From the NCBI GenBank assembly GCA_947473045.1, contig CANJCO010000009.1, positions 53,361 through 117,360 on the forward strand: DNA of 64,000 nt. The letters run 5' to 3'. The notes below the pieces were generated by a model that saw only the letters and a program-made list of their open reading frames with translations, was not told the DNA's origin and searched no databases. Position numbers and translations under genes: made by a program. Below are positions 38,391-47,292 of this stretch, piece by piece; the first letter of the stretch is position 1; each line of letters opens with the position of its first letter. This DNA comes from Myxococcales bacterium. Its GTDB lineage: Bacteria; Myxococcota_A; Polyangia; Polyangiales; Polyangiaceae.

Positions 38391-38972
38391 TCAGTCGCGC
38401 TTGGCTGCTGCGTTACTCATGGTGCGCAGCGCGCGCGGCAAGTGACCGGTGTCGTTGTACGACATCAGCCGCGTCTCGCCGTTTGGCAGCACCGAGATCT
38501 CGGTGAGACCGCAGTGAAGCGACGCCATGTTGATCCACACGCGCGGCGCGACGCCGAGCGCCTTGCACGCGAAGAAGCGAATGATGTTGCCGTGGCAGAC
38601 GACCACGTCGGTCGTGGGCGCCCGCGACGGACGAAAAATCCGCGCGTAGGCCTTCTCGGCGCGCGCGCGATCAGCCTTGATTTGAGCCGGATGAATCACG
38701 ACGCGAAGCGACGCGGGCAGCGCGGTCGGGGTGCACTCGCAGAGCAGGTCGTCGTGCTTCAACGTCAGCTGCGGAAACGCGGCCGCGACAATGGCGCCCG
38801 TTTCCATGGCGCGGCTCAGCGTGCTCGACACGATCGAGTCGGCGCCCATTCCGCGGAGCGCATCGCGCGTGACCGCCGCCTGTTCCCTGCCGAGCGCAGT
38901 GAGCACGCCGTCGCCCCGCTCTTCGTACTGCCCGTGACGAATGAGCACGACGCGCCGGATTGAAAGCCTCAC
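38391..38972 (-). CDS. Histidine phosphatase superfamily protein (PGAM5-like)
   Basis: A 193-residue phosphatase. The phosphohistidine motif is LIRHGQYE, the second arginine is in SSTLSRAMETGAIVA, and the second histidine is in VVVCHGNIIRFF. The pattern CHGNIIRFF and the short length resemble PGAM5-type phosphatases. Starts at a GTG (38972). It is divergent from the CDF transporter gene. Confidence 0.88.
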   Translation of the reverse strand: MRLSIRRVVLIRHGQYEERGDGVLTALGREQAAVTRDALRGMGADSIVSSTLSRAMETGAIVAAAFPQLTLKHDDLLCECTPTALPASLRVVIHPAQIKADRARAEKAYARIFRPSRAPTTDVVVCHGNIIRFFACKALGVAPRVWINMASLHCGLTEISVLPNGETRLMSYNDTGHLPRALRTMSNAAAKRD

Positions 38973-39067
38973 TGACGCGTTCCTGCCACATCGACACCCT
39001 TACTCCAAAGCGCCGGCGGCCGCGCGCTTTACGGAGCGCCGTCCGCGCGAGTAGTGTCAACGTGATC

Positions 39068-40096
39068 ATGGGTCATAGCGACGGGAGCCGAAAGGTCGTC
39101 ATTGCTGCGCTGGCGGGCAACCTCGCGATCACGGCGTGCAAGTTCACCGCTGCGGGGCTCAGCGGATCGACCGCGACGCTGGCCGAGGCCGTGCATTCGC
39201 TGTCCGACTCGGGCAATCAGGCCCTGCTGCTGCTGGGCTTGCGCCTCGCCATGCGCCCCTCGGACGCGCGCTACCCGTTTGGTCGCGCGTCGGAGCTGTA
39301 TTTCTGGCCGTTCGTGGTGGCGCTGCTGCTCTTCGCGCTCGGGGGCGCGTTCGGCATTTACGAGGGCATCGCGCATCTGCTGTCGAAGCCCGAACCGCTG
39401 CACGATTTCGACCACACCTTCTTCGGCGTGCACGTGGCCTTCTCGGCGAACATGCTCAATTACGCCGTGCTCGGCGCGTCGTTCCTGTTCGAGGCGCTCT
39501 CGTTCCGGGTCGCTTATCGTGAGTTTCGCGCGATGACGGGCGGCGCGCCGATTCTCAAGGCCTTCATCGACGCGCGCGATCCCACGGTGCCGCTGGTGCT
39601 CGCCGAAGACACGACCGCGCTCGTCGGTCTCGCCGTCGCGCTCGCGGCCGTCGCCCTTCGCGCCGCCACGGGCGCCGCCTTCTGGGATGCGCTCGGCAGC
39701 CTCGTCATCGGCCTGCTCCTCGGTGCGGCCGCTGCGATGCTCGCCTACGTCACGCACGGATTGCTTATCGGAAAGAGCGCGTCGCCGAGCGACGAGGGCG
39801 AAGCGCTCGCCATCACCGAAGCGACGCCCGGAGTGCTCCGTGTGACCCAGATTTTGAGCCTGCACCTGGGGCCGGAGGTCGTGCTGCTCGCGCTCAAGGT
39901 GGCGTTCGCCCCGCTCACGACCGTCGAAAAGGTCGAAGACATCACCAACGACATCGAACGACGCATTCGGCTGGCGATGCCGCGCATGCGCAAGATTTTC
40001 ATCGAGGTCGACGCTCACGGTGACGGGCGCGGTCTGGAGGCTGCGCGCGCAGCGGCCGGGGGCGCGGTCCGCGCGGCGAGAGACAGCGCGGCATGA
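39068..40096 (+). CDS. Cation diffusion facilitator (SLC30A9-like)
   Basis: A 342-residue inner-membrane metal/proton antiporter. Helix II carries HSLSDSGNQ (ZnT-type HxxxD) and helix V carries EDTTALVGLAVAL, where Glu-Asp replaces the usual His-Asp; this EDxxAL form is typical of the SLC30A9 branch. Six helices are followed by a cytoplasmic domain (VLRVTQILSLHLGPEVVLLALKVAF) with IEVD at its end. Probable substrate Zn, Mn or Fe. ATG 39068 is used; a GTG six bases upstream is also possible. Its stop overlaps the BMP-type gene (ATGA). Confidence 0.9.
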   Translation: MGHSDGSRKVVIAALAGNLAITACKFTAAGLSGSTATLAEAVHSLSDSGNQALLLLGLRLAMRPSDARYPFGRASELYFWPFVVALLLFALGGAFGIYEGIAHLLSKPEPLHDFDHTFFGVHVAFSANMLNYAVLGASFLFEALSFRVAYREFRAMTGGAPILKAFIDARDPTVPLVLAEDTTALVGLAVALAAVALRAATGAAFWDALGSLVIGLLLGAAAAMLAYVTHGLLIGKSASPSDEGEALAITEATPGVLRVTQILSLHLGPEVVLLALKVAFAPLTTVEKVEDITNDIERRIRLAMPRMRKIFIEVDAHGDGRGLEAARAAAGGAVRAARDSAA

Positions 40097-41118
40097 GCTC
40101 TCCGCGAGCCGTCGCCGGCGCGCTCGTGATCGCCGCGATCGGCGCGACTTTTGTGCCTGCCCGGCGCGCGGGACCTCCCGTGCGTGCCGAGGGGCCCAGG
40201 CTGCGCGTAGGCCTCGTCTTCGATGTCGGCGGCCGCGGCGACAAGAGCTTCAACGACTCGGCCTACGAGGGACTGCTCCGGGCCGAGCGCGAGCTCGGTG
40301 CAGAGATCGCGTTCGTAGAGCCGACCGGCGCTGAAGATCGCGAGGCCGCGCTGCGCCTGTTTGCGGCACGCGGAATGGATCTCGTCATCGGCGTCGGGTT
40401 CATTTTTTCGAGCGACATCAACCTCGTCGCCGCGTCGTACCCGGCGGTCAAATTCGCCTGCGTCGACTACGCGCCCGCACACGGCGGATCATCGCCGCCC
40501 AACGTGATGGGCCTCGACTTCCGCGAGGAAGAGGGCGCATTTCTCGTAGGAGCCGTCGCCGGCCAGCTCACCCGCACGCAGCATGTCGGCTTCGTGGGGG
40601 GCATGACCATTCCGCTGATTCGAAAATTCGAGGCGGGTTACGAGGCAGGTGTGAAGGCGGTTTGTAACGCGTGCATTGTGCACGGTTCTTACGCTGGTTC
40701 GTCACCAGACGCCTTCAAAGATCCGGCGAAGGGGAAGCTGCTCGCCACCAGCCAGATCGCGCAGGGGGCCGACGTGCTCTTTCACGCTTCAGGCTCCACC
40801 GGTCACGGCGTCTTCGAGGGAGCACGCGAAGGACACGCGCTGGCGATCGGCGTCGACGCAGACCAGTCTGACGAGATGCCTGGCGTGGTCGTCACGAGCA
40901 TGATCAAGCGCGTCGATGTCGCTGTACTCGAGGCCGCGGTCAGCGTGAAAGAGGGCCGCTTCCGCGGGGGCGTGGTGGCGCTTGGCCTCGCCGACCACGC
41001 CGTCGATTATGTGCACGAAGGCCCCCACGCGCAGGGCCTGTCGCCCGCCGTCGTCGCGCGGGTCGAGGCGCTGAAGGCCGACGTGATCGCCGGCCGGATG
41101 AAAGTTCCGACCGAGTAG
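40093..41118 (+). CDS. BMP-family substrate-binding protein (PBP1 fold)
   Basis: A 341-residue exported protein of the Med/BMP family. Signature elements: LRVGLVFDVGGRGDKSFNDSAYEGL, MDLVIGVGFIFSSDI, NVMGLDFREEEGAFLVGAVAG and ADVLFHASGSTGHGVFEGAREG. These proteins bind nucleosides or similar ligands for ABC importers. The N-terminus (AVAGALVIAAIGATFVPARRAG) is a signal peptide without a lipobox cysteine. No permease or ATPase gene is near; instead it is translationally coupled to the CDF transporter. Confidence 0.9.
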   Translation: MSSPRAVAGALVIAAIGATFVPARRAGPPVRAEGPRLRVGLVFDVGGRGDKSFNDSAYEGLLRAERELGAEIAFVEPTGAEDREAALRLFAARGMDLVIGVGFIFSSDINLVAASYPAVKFACVDYAPAHGGSSPPNVMGLDFREEEGAFLVGAVAGQLTRTQHVGFVGGMTIPLIRKFEAGYEAGVKAVCNACIVHGSYAGSSPDAFKDPAKGKLLATSQIAQGADVLFHASGSTGHGVFEGAREGHALAIGVDADQSDEMPGVVVTSMIKRVDVAVLEAAVSVKEGRFRGGVVALGLADHAVDYVHEGPHAQGLSPAVVARVEALKADVIAGRMKVPTE

Positions 41119-41132
41119 CGCGCGGCGCTCTG

Positions 41133-42377
41133 CTAGCGGCGTGTGGCCCAGTCGGAGAGCCTGCGGTCGAGGCGAACGAAGAGCTCCTGCATGACCTCCT
41201 CGTTCGGCAGCAAGGTGAGCCTGAAGTGGTCGTGGTAGGGCACGTTGAAGCCGGATCCCGGAACGATGAGCACGTGCTCGCGCTCCAGCAGGTCGAAGGC
41301 GAAGGCGCGATCGCTAAACGTCGGTACGCGCGCTGTGTCGACAGACGCGAACGCGTAGAGCGCCCCCATGGGAGCCACAAGCTTCAGGTACGGCGAGGCC
41401 TCTACGCCGCGAAGCACGGCCCGTCGCTGCTTGCCGAGCCTCCCGGTTTCGCTCGTGAGGTCATGAATGCTTTGGTGACCCGACAGCGCCGCCGGCACGG
41501 CCCATTGACCGGGAACGTTCGCGCACAGGCGAAGCGACGACAGCAGCTCAAGCCCCTCGATGTAGTCGGCGCTCTGGCGCTTGTCGCCACTGAAGACGAC
41601 CCACCCGGCCCGAATTCCGCAAGCGCGATGCACCTTCGACAGTCCGCCGAAGGTGGCGCACAGGGTGCCGTCAACGAGCGTCGCCATCGGCACGTGCTCT
41701 GCGCCATCGTACACGATGCGATCGTAGATTTCGTCGGCGAACACGACGAGACCGCGCTCGGTGGCCAGGCGCGCGAGCGCCTCGAGCGACGCGCGCGGAT
41801 AGACCGCGCCAGTGGGGTTGTTTGGATTGATCAGCACCAGCGCGCGCGTCCTGGGCGTGATGAGCTGCGCGAGCTCGGACGCGTCGGGTACGAAGCCGTT
41901 TTCGGGGCGACACGGATAGTGCACGGCGCGCGCGCCGGTGAGGGTGACGGCGGCAGTCCACAGCGGGTAGTCGGGCGAAGGCACGAGCACCTCATCGCCT
42001 TCGTCGAGCAGCCCCTCCATGCACATTAAGATGAGCTCGGAGACGCCGTTGCCCATGAAGACATCGTCGACGGTGACGCCGGCGATGCCGCGCGACAGCG
42101 TCTCGGCGACGACCGCCTCGCGCGCCGGCATGATGCCCTTCTGGTGCGAATAGCCCTCGGCCTTCGACAGGTTGTCGATGATGGCGAGGCGCACTGAATC
42201 GGGCGCGCGGAAGCCAAATTGAGCGGGATTGCCGATGTTGAGCTTGAGGATCTCGTGGCCCTCGCGCTCGAGTTGAAGCGCGCGCTGCGCGAGCGGCCCC
42301 CGAATTTCGTAGCGAACGCCGGCGAGGTGGTTGGCGCGCGACAGGACACGGTCTTGGGTCGTCGAGGAAGAAGCCAT
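41133..42377 (-). CDS. PLP-dependent class I/II aminotransferase (AlaA-like)
   Basis: A 414-residue fold-type I aminotransferase. Key residues: LKLNIGNPAQFGF near the N-terminus, INPNNPTGAVY, FADEIYDRIVYDG and the PLP-binding lysine in GGLSKVHRACGIRAGW, then FRLTLLPNEE with the carboxylate-binding arginine. The N-terminal RYEIRGPLAQRALQLEREGHEILKLNIGNP pattern fits AlaA/YfbQ glutamate-pyruvate aminotransferases, but the exact substrates are not proven. Monocistronic, convergent with the BMP gene. Confidence 0.92.
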   Translation of the reverse strand: MASSSTTQDRVLSRANHLAGVRYEIRGPLAQRALQLEREGHEILKLNIGNPAQFGFRAPDSVRLAIIDNLSKAEGYSHQKGIMPAREAVVAETLSRGIAGVTVDDVFMGNGVSELILMCMEGLLDEGDEVLVPSPDYPLWTAAVTLTGARAVHYPCRPENGFVPDASELAQLITPRTRALVLINPNNPTGAVYPRASLEALARLATERGLVVFADEIYDRIVYDGAEHVPMATLVDGTLCATFGGLSKVHRACGIRAGWVVFSGDKRQSADYIEGLELLSSLRLCANVPGQWAVPAALSGHQSIHDLTSETGRLGKQRRAVLRGVEASPYLKLVAPMGALYAFASVDTARVPTFSDRAFAFDLLEREHVLIVPGSGFNVPYHDHFRLTLLPNEEVMQELFVRLDRRLSDWATRR

Positions 42378-42432
42378 CGGATACGCTAGCTAGGCGAGGC
42401 GCTGCGAGATCGCCAGCGCTGCGAGCGGGCCG

Positions 42433-42966
42433 CTACCGAAGCCTGCGATCGCTCGGAGGCGCGCGCCCGAGCACCCGCGTCACGAAGTCGGTCTTCGACG
42501 CCGTGTAGCGCTCGCGATCATCCCGAAAACGGTCGGCCAGCGCGAGCTTGAGCGTCTCGTATTCGCGAGCGAGCGCCGGGCTGCTGCGCAGGGCATCGCG
42601 AAACTGAAGGTAGCCAAGCCACAGCGGACCGTCATAGGCCACGAGATGCAGGTGATGCGTGCGAACGCCGCTCGCGCCTGTGCGCATGTAAAAACGGCGA
42701 CCGTCGAGCGTCTCGTTCAAATCTGTCGGGAATTGCCAGCCCGCCGCGAGCAGTGACGGCAACGGCGCGCGCGACGAATCGAACGTCACGAGGCCCGCGA
42801 GCAAGTCGATGACAGGCTTGGCCGACAGCCCCGCGACCGCCGTCGACCCGATGTGCTCAATCGCGTACGCGAGCGGCCCGAGCGCGGCTTCAGCGCCCAA
42901 ACGCGCGGCCGCGAACGCCTGGGGCCACGAGGCGTCGTAGGCGACCACCACGATCTCGTCGTGCAT
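42433..42966 (-). CDS. GrpB (UPF0157) family protein
   Basis: A 177-residue GrpB-like protein: VVVAYDASWPQAFAAARLGAEAALG, IEHIGSTAVAGLSAKPVIDLLAGL (nucleotidyltransferase-like core) and the C-terminal YTASKTDFVTRVLGRA. This domain belongs to the nucleotidyltransferase superfamily; its role is unknown, and related domains occur fused to CoaE. Transcribed towards the aminotransferase gene. Confidence 0.9.
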   Translation of the reverse strand: MHDEIVVVAYDASWPQAFAAARLGAEAALGPLAYAIEHIGSTAVAGLSAKPVIDLLAGLVTFDSSRAPLPSLLAAGWQFPTDLNETLDGRRFYMRTGASGVRTHHLHLVAYDGPLWLGYLQFRDALRSSPALAREYETLKLALADRFRDDRERYTASKTDFVTRVLGRAPPSDRRLR

Positions 42967-43004
42967 CGTGGCGACGGTACCTGCATGCGCGGCGCGCGCA
43001 CACC

Positions 43005-43742
43005 TCAGAAGAGCGGGATGCGATACCCAACGCTCAGGCCAAGCTCAAACGCAAAGACAGCTCCGCTCAGCGTCGCGCAATCACCGATCGGCGTGCAGGC
43101 CTGCTCGCTGGGCAAAAGCCACAGGTTGCCGCGGCCGCTGATTCCGACCACGACGTGTTCGGTGATTAGCCAGTCGGCACCGACTTGAAGCCCGGTCGCG
43201 AAGCCCTCGCTGCGGACGGTCACCTGTCGCGAGCCGAGGATCGCCGCGCGCGAAGTGCCAACGTCGGTGTCGAAGCGATCGGCGAGAATGACCTCGCCCG
43301 CGCTCAGGCCAAGCCACCCTTCCACGTAGCGCTGACGTAGCGGCAGCCATCGGCCTTCGACGCCCCACACCAGATAGCTGCGCGAGTGGGTGCGCGCGAG
43401 GCCCGACGTGCCTCCGTACTGGGTGTCGGACGTTGGCTTCGGACCGAACAGCACGCCCGCGCCGAACGACCAGTCGCGCTCGACACGAAAGATGACATTG
43501 ACGCCCGCTTCGACCGTCGCGTCGCCCTTTCCGATGCTGCCAAAAGGGGTATTGCCTCCGCGCTGCGACGTCGAGATCGGCGCGCCTGGAAGCGCGATGA
43601 TGCCCCCCTGGAGCATGGCGACGGTGTGACGACGCGAGAGCAACGTCTCGTATGAAGGAGTCGCCGCTTCATCCGCGCGGGCGCCTGCGCTCCACGCGAG
43701 CGCGCAGGCCAGCGCCGCCGCAAATTTGCAGATTACAGCCAT
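43005..43742 (-). CDS. Outer-membrane beta-barrel protein
   Basis: A 245-residue protein with a signal peptide (FAAALACALAWSAGARA). Alternating-residue strands with aromatic girdles and Gly turns fill the rest (GVNVIFRVERDWSFGAGVLFG, YLVWGVEGRWLPLRQRYVEGWLGLSAG, VVVGISGRGNLWLLP), ending with GLSVGYRIPLF and a terminal Phe as expected for BAM substrates. About eight to ten strands. It starts ten bases inside the end of the kinase gene, so the two are co-transcribed. Confidence 0.82.
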   Translation of the reverse strand: MAVICKFAAALACALAWSAGARADEAATPSYETLLSRRHTVAMLQGGIIALPGAPISTSQRGGNTPFGSIGKGDATVEAGVNVIFRVERDWSFGAGVLFGPKPTSDTQYGGTSGLARTHSRSYLVWGVEGRWLPLRQRYVEGWLGLSAGEVILADRFDTDVGTSRAAILGSRQVTVRSEGFATGLQVGADWLITEHVVVGISGRGNLWLLPSEQACTPIGDCATLSGAVFAFELGLSVGYRIPLF

Positions 43743-46021
43743 TTTCCAGCATCATTGGGAGGCTTTGGCGTGACCGGAGCCGGAGCCGGCGCGGGCTGAG
43801 CTGCGAGCAAAAGCGGTTTGGTGACCTTGACCATCGCGCCGTCGACCTTCGCCGAAAACGACACCTCGAACCTGCCGGCATCGAGCGGCATCACAGCAGC
43901 TCGGGCGAAGCCCTGCGCGTCGACGGTCGCAGGGTAGCGCAGCGGCGATGCGAGGCCGGCGCCCGCGATCACAAACTCAGCGTCGGCGGGAGGCGATCTG
44001 GGAGCGAGCCCCGAGCTCGAAAACGCCCGCGCGACGAGCTCGAACGGCTTTCCGAGGAGCGGCTTGGCGGGTGCGAAATCGAGCGTGGCGCGGGGGGCGA
44101 CGGGCGCCGGCGCTGCGGCCGTGGGCCGAGGCGCTGCCGGACCCGCGTCGCTCCGGCTACCCGCATCGATGACCGGCGCCGACTCGAGTTCACGAAGCAG
44201 CAAGCTCGCGGGCCCGTCGCCGGGCTCGAGCTCGTGCGCGATGCGCAGCAGGCGAAGCGCCTCGTCACGTTGCCCTTCGACGCGAGCGCTCTCCGCAGCG
44301 CCGAGGAGTTCGCTCTTTGCCCGCTCGCGAACGCTGAGCAGCAGCGCGTCGTCCGGCCACTTCGCGAGCCCTCCGGTCGTCAGCGCGACCACATTGTCGC
44401 CGGGCGGCGCGTCCCAGTGCCTGGCGTTCTCGGCGGCGAGGGCACGAGCCCCCCACTCCGCGCGAATGCGGTCGTCGGCGGCCGCCCCAAGGCCACCCCC
44501 GCGATAGGCGACCACGGCGACCGCTGCGCCTCCGAGAAGAAAGCACCCGACGAGGAGCACCAGCGCGCGCAAACGGCCGCGACGACGCTCGAGACCTGCC
44601 GGCTGGTCGGGCCCATCGGCCTCGGGTTCGACGCGCGCTTCGGGCGACCGATCGACACGAGCGCCCCGCGGGGCAGCGACGGCCGCGATGACGATCGGCA
44701 GCGGCGCCGATCGCTGCGTGCGCGTGGGAGGTGCCGGCGTCGCGTCGTACTGGGTCACCGCAACACCCGAAGGCCGCGTGGGAGCGACGGGGAGCGCAAG
44801 TCCGGGAGTGGCGACGAGCGGCTGGGTCGTTGTGGGAATCGACACGCGGTCCATCGGCGCGGTCGACGTGCGGTCGGTGCCGTGCAGCGCCACCGAAGCG
44901 GCCTGCGGCGAAAATCCCGCGTCGCCGTCGTCTTGACGCAGCGTGCGCGCCGCCGCCTGGCGGGCGACCGGCGGCGGCAAAGCTGAGCGCGACAGCGCGT
45001 GGCCACCCAGCACGTCGGGACCAAGCCCCGATCGTCGCGCCGCTTCGAGCAGCGCGCGGCCAAGCTCGCGGGCGTCGGAGGCTCTCGCTGCAGGCGCCTT
45101 CGCGAGATTGCGCATGATAACATCGGCGATCGGCTCGGGCACGCTTGCGCTCCGCGGCAGCGATCGCAACGGCGGCGGCACGTCGTGAATCTGCTGCACG
45201 AGCAGCCCGACCGCCTGCTCGCCCTCAAACGGCGTTCGCCCCGCGAGCAGCTGGTAGACCAACGTCGTGATGCCGTAGACATCCGCCGCGGGTCCGACCA
45301 CCTCGCCCTGCGCGCCCTCCGGCGAGATATAGCGCGCCGTCCCGAAAATCAGGCCCGCAGCGGTGGCCATGGATTGCTCGCCCCAGTTGAGGCGCGCGAT
45401 GCCGAAGTCGAGCACCTTCACGAAGTCGGGATCGGAGCCCCGCCGCACCAGCATCACGTTGTCCGGCTTGAGATCGCGATGAACGATTCCCTGCGCGTGC
45501 CCTTCGCCGACGGCATCGCAAATCTGGAGCGCGACGTGCAGCGCCCGCGGCAGCTCCATCGCTCCGCCCGCTGCGGCGAGGGCGCTTTGGAGCGACAGCC
45601 CGTCGAGGTACTCCATAACGATGTAAATCGCACCGTCAGGCAGCTGTCCTGCGAGGTGCACGTGCACGACGTTGGGATGCTCCAGCCGTGAGGCGACCTT
45701 GGCTTCGCGCTGAAATCGCGAGACGAGCTGCTCGTTCGCCGACAGCTCCCGGTGCAGCACCTTCACGGCCACATCGCGGTCGACGCCGCGCTGAAACGCC
45801 CTGTAGACGCGGCCCATCGCGCCCACGCCCGCGAGCTCACGAAGCTCGATATGATCGAGGATCACGCGCGACAGATACGGATCGACGGGCGGCTTGGCCG
45901 GATCGCCTCGCAGCGGCGACCCGTCGTTCGGACAGAACTGGGCGTCAACGCCGAAGGCTGCACCGCACGCGGGGCACAGCTTCGAAGCCCGGTCGCGTCG
46001 CTCTGCGGACCCTCCTTGCAC
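43733..46021 (-). CDS. Zinc-ribbon Ser/Thr protein kinase with extracytoplasmic beta domain
   Basis: A 762-residue membrane kinase starting at a GTG. It opens with a zinc-ribbon (LCPACGAAFGVDAQFCPNDG) and has a kinase domain (about 55-315): AGVGAMGRVYRA, VAVKVLHREL, HRDLKPDNVML, LDFGIARLNW and ISPEGAQG. A long Pro/Ala/Thr-rich linker, one membrane helix (ALVLLVGCFLLGGAAVAVVAYRG) and an extracytoplasmic half follow, including a helical repeat (AESARVEGQRDEALRLLRIAHELEPGDG) and a C-terminal beta domain. Unlike the other two kinases here, it keeps the HRDLKPDN lysine. Overlaps the beta-barrel gene. Confidence 0.93.
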   Translation of the reverse strand: MQGGSAERRDRASKLCPACGAAFGVDAQFCPNDGSPLRGDPAKPPVDPYLSRVILDHIELRELAGVGAMGRVYRAFQRGVDRDVAVKVLHRELSANEQLVSRFQREAKVASRLEHPNVVHVHLAGQLPDGAIYIVMEYLDGLSLQSALAAAGGAMELPRALHVALQICDAVGEGHAQGIVHRDLKPDNVMLVRRGSDPDFVKVLDFGIARLNWGEQSMATAAGLIFGTARYISPEGAQGEVVGPAADVYGITTLVYQLLAGRTPFEGEQAVGLLVQQIHDVPPPLRSLPRSASVPEPIADVIMRNLAKAPAARASDARELGRALLEAARRSGLGPDVLGGHALSRSALPPPVARQAAARTLRQDDGDAGFSPQAASVALHGTDRTSTAPMDRVSIPTTTQPLVATPGLALPVAPTRPSGVAVTQYDATPAPPTRTQRSAPLPIVIAAVAAPRGARVDRSPEARVEPEADGPDQPAGLERRRGRLRALVLLVGCFLLGGAAVAVVAYRGGGLGAAADDRIRAEWGARALAAENARHWDAPPGDNVVALTTGGLAKWPDDALLLSVRERAKSELLGAAESARVEGQRDEALRLLRIAHELEPGDGPASLLLRELESAPVIDAGSRSDAGPAAPRPTAAAPAPVAPRATLDFAPAKPLLGKPFELVARAFSSSGLAPRSPPADAEFVIAGAGLASPLRYPATVDAQGFARAAVMPLDAGRFEVSFSAKVDGAMVKVTKPLLLAAQPAPAPAPVTPKPPNDAGKWL

Positions 46022-46128
46022 GCCGTCAGCCTAACACGAGCCGGCGCGGTTCCGCCGCGCGTCACAGGCGGCCGCGCGTCGACAGCAGCCTTGCGCCAAG
46101 CCAGCGCGCAGGCGAGCATGGCGAGCGC

Positions 46129-47019
46129 ATGCTTCACGCCGACCTGCTCGCGCAGATCCCCCTGTTCGAGGGGCTCACGGACGACGACCGCGAGGCGCTC
46201 GCCATGCGCCTCACGGAGCGCCGCTTCAAGGCCGGTGAAGCCGTCTTCAGCAAAGGAGACGCGGGCTCAGCGATGTACGTCGTGCTGTCGGGCAGCGCGC
46301 AGATCTTCCTGCCGCCCGCCGATGCCAATACGCCGCGCGTGGTGCTCAAAGACATGCGCACGGGCGCCTACTTCGGCGAGCTTTCGCTCTTCGACGACAA
46401 GCCGCGCTCGGCGAGCGTCGAGGCCATGGTCGACACAGTGCTGCTCGAGCTCACACGCGACGAGCTGGGCGAGCACCTGAGCCGGTCGAAGAGCGCGGCG
46501 CTCGCGATTCTGAGCGAAATGGCCGAGCGGCTTCGCGAGACGAACTCGATGCTCGGCCAGCGCGCGGCGAAAGACGTGGTCAAGGAGATCGAGGAGAACC
46601 TCACGTGGGGTCAGCGCCTCGCCGACAAGGTCGCCGAGCTCAACGGCAGCTGGGCGTTCATTCTGTTTCTGCTCGCGCTCACGGTCGCGTGGGCGGGCGT
46701 AAACCGGTTTGTGCCGCACCCTTTCGACGCGTATCCTTTTGTGTTCTTCAACTTGCTGCTGGCGATCCTCGTGGCGCTGCAGGGCCCGCTCATCGTGATG
46801 AGCCAAAACCGCCAAACCCTGAAAGATCGCGCGCAGGCCGAGACCGACTTCCGCGTCAACCTCAAGAACGAGGTGGGCATCGAGAGCATTCAGCGCGAGC
46901 TCGGCGCCTTTCGCGCCGAGTCCATCAAGCGCCTCGACGTGCTGGAGCGGCAGGCTCGCAACGACCGCGTGCGCGCAGAGATCCCCATGAAAGCGCCCGG
47001 CGGACCGCTCGCTCGCTGA
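46129..47019 (+). CDS. Cyclic-nucleotide-binding domain fused to DUF1003 membrane protein
   Basis: A 296-residue protein. Residues about 1-125 form a CRP-like cNMP-binding domain (LFEGLTDDDREALAMRLTERRF, GDAGSAMYVVLSGSAQIF, the phosphate cassette GAYFGELSLFDDKPRSASVEA). A DUF1003 region with two membrane helices follows (WAFILFLLALTVAWAGVNRF and FVFFNLLLAILVALQGPLIVMSQNRQ), then a coiled C-terminus (IESIQRELGAFRAESIKRLDVLERQ). It is probably an inner-membrane sensor of cAMP or c-di-GMP; DUF1003 function is unknown. Divergent from the zinc-ribbon kinase. Confidence 0.9.
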   Translation: MLHADLLAQIPLFEGLTDDDREALAMRLTERRFKAGEAVFSKGDAGSAMYVVLSGSAQIFLPPADANTPRVVLKDMRTGAYFGELSLFDDKPRSASVEAMVDTVLLELTRDELGEHLSRSKSAALAILSEMAERLRETNSMLGQRAAKDVVKEIEENLTWGQRLADKVAELNGSWAFILFLLALTVAWAGVNRFVPHPFDAYPFVFFNLLLAILVALQGPLIVMSQNRQTLKDRAQAETDFRVNLKNEVGIESIQRELGAFRAESIKRLDVLERQARNDRVRAEIPMKAPGGPLAR

Positions 47020-47045
47020 GCGGCGCGCGCGTTGCGATGGCCTCG

Positions 47046-47203
47046 GCCCGGTGCTAACGGTCTGCCGGTCAGAGTCGTAGGGAAGCCGGTGCAATTCCGG
47101 CGCGGGGCCGCCGCAGTAACCGGGGACGTACCTTCAATCGACACCACTCGCCCGCGCGGGGAAGGTCCGAAGGGGCGGATGATCCGGGAGCCTGAAAACC
47201 TCT
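47046..47203 (+). ncRNA. Cobalamin (AdoCbl) riboswitch
   Basis: The conserved aptamer core is readable: the P3-P4-like stem AGGGAAGCCGGTGCAATTCC (47079-47098), then the GGGGCCGCCGCAGTA stretch corresponding to the consensus CCCGCCACTGT, and the B12-box-like AAGGGGCGGATGATCCGGGA (47170-47189) followed by GCCTGAAAACCTC. Edges are approximate. It lies on the + strand ahead of the lipoprotein starting at 47293, leaving about 90 bases of expression platform. Such elements usually repress downstream genes when adenosyl- or methylcobalamin is abundant. Confidence 0.9.
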
Positions 47204-47226
47204 TCGCTGATGCGGTGAGCAATTGT

Positions 47227-47239
47227 GTGCATTATGCAC
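47227..47239. repeat. Dispersed 13-bp palindrome inside the riboswitch expression platform
   Basis: GTGCATTATGCAC is a perfect odd palindrome (extending to TGTGCATTATGCACA at 47226-47240) and one of the 15 copies of the dispersed motif. Here it lies between the aptamer and the GTG start and could also form a short hairpin in the RNA. Confidence 0.6.
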
Positions 47240-47292
47240 ATGCTTCGCGCTCCGCCACGCCTCGCCGTGCGCGCACCACGGCCGGAGCCCCT

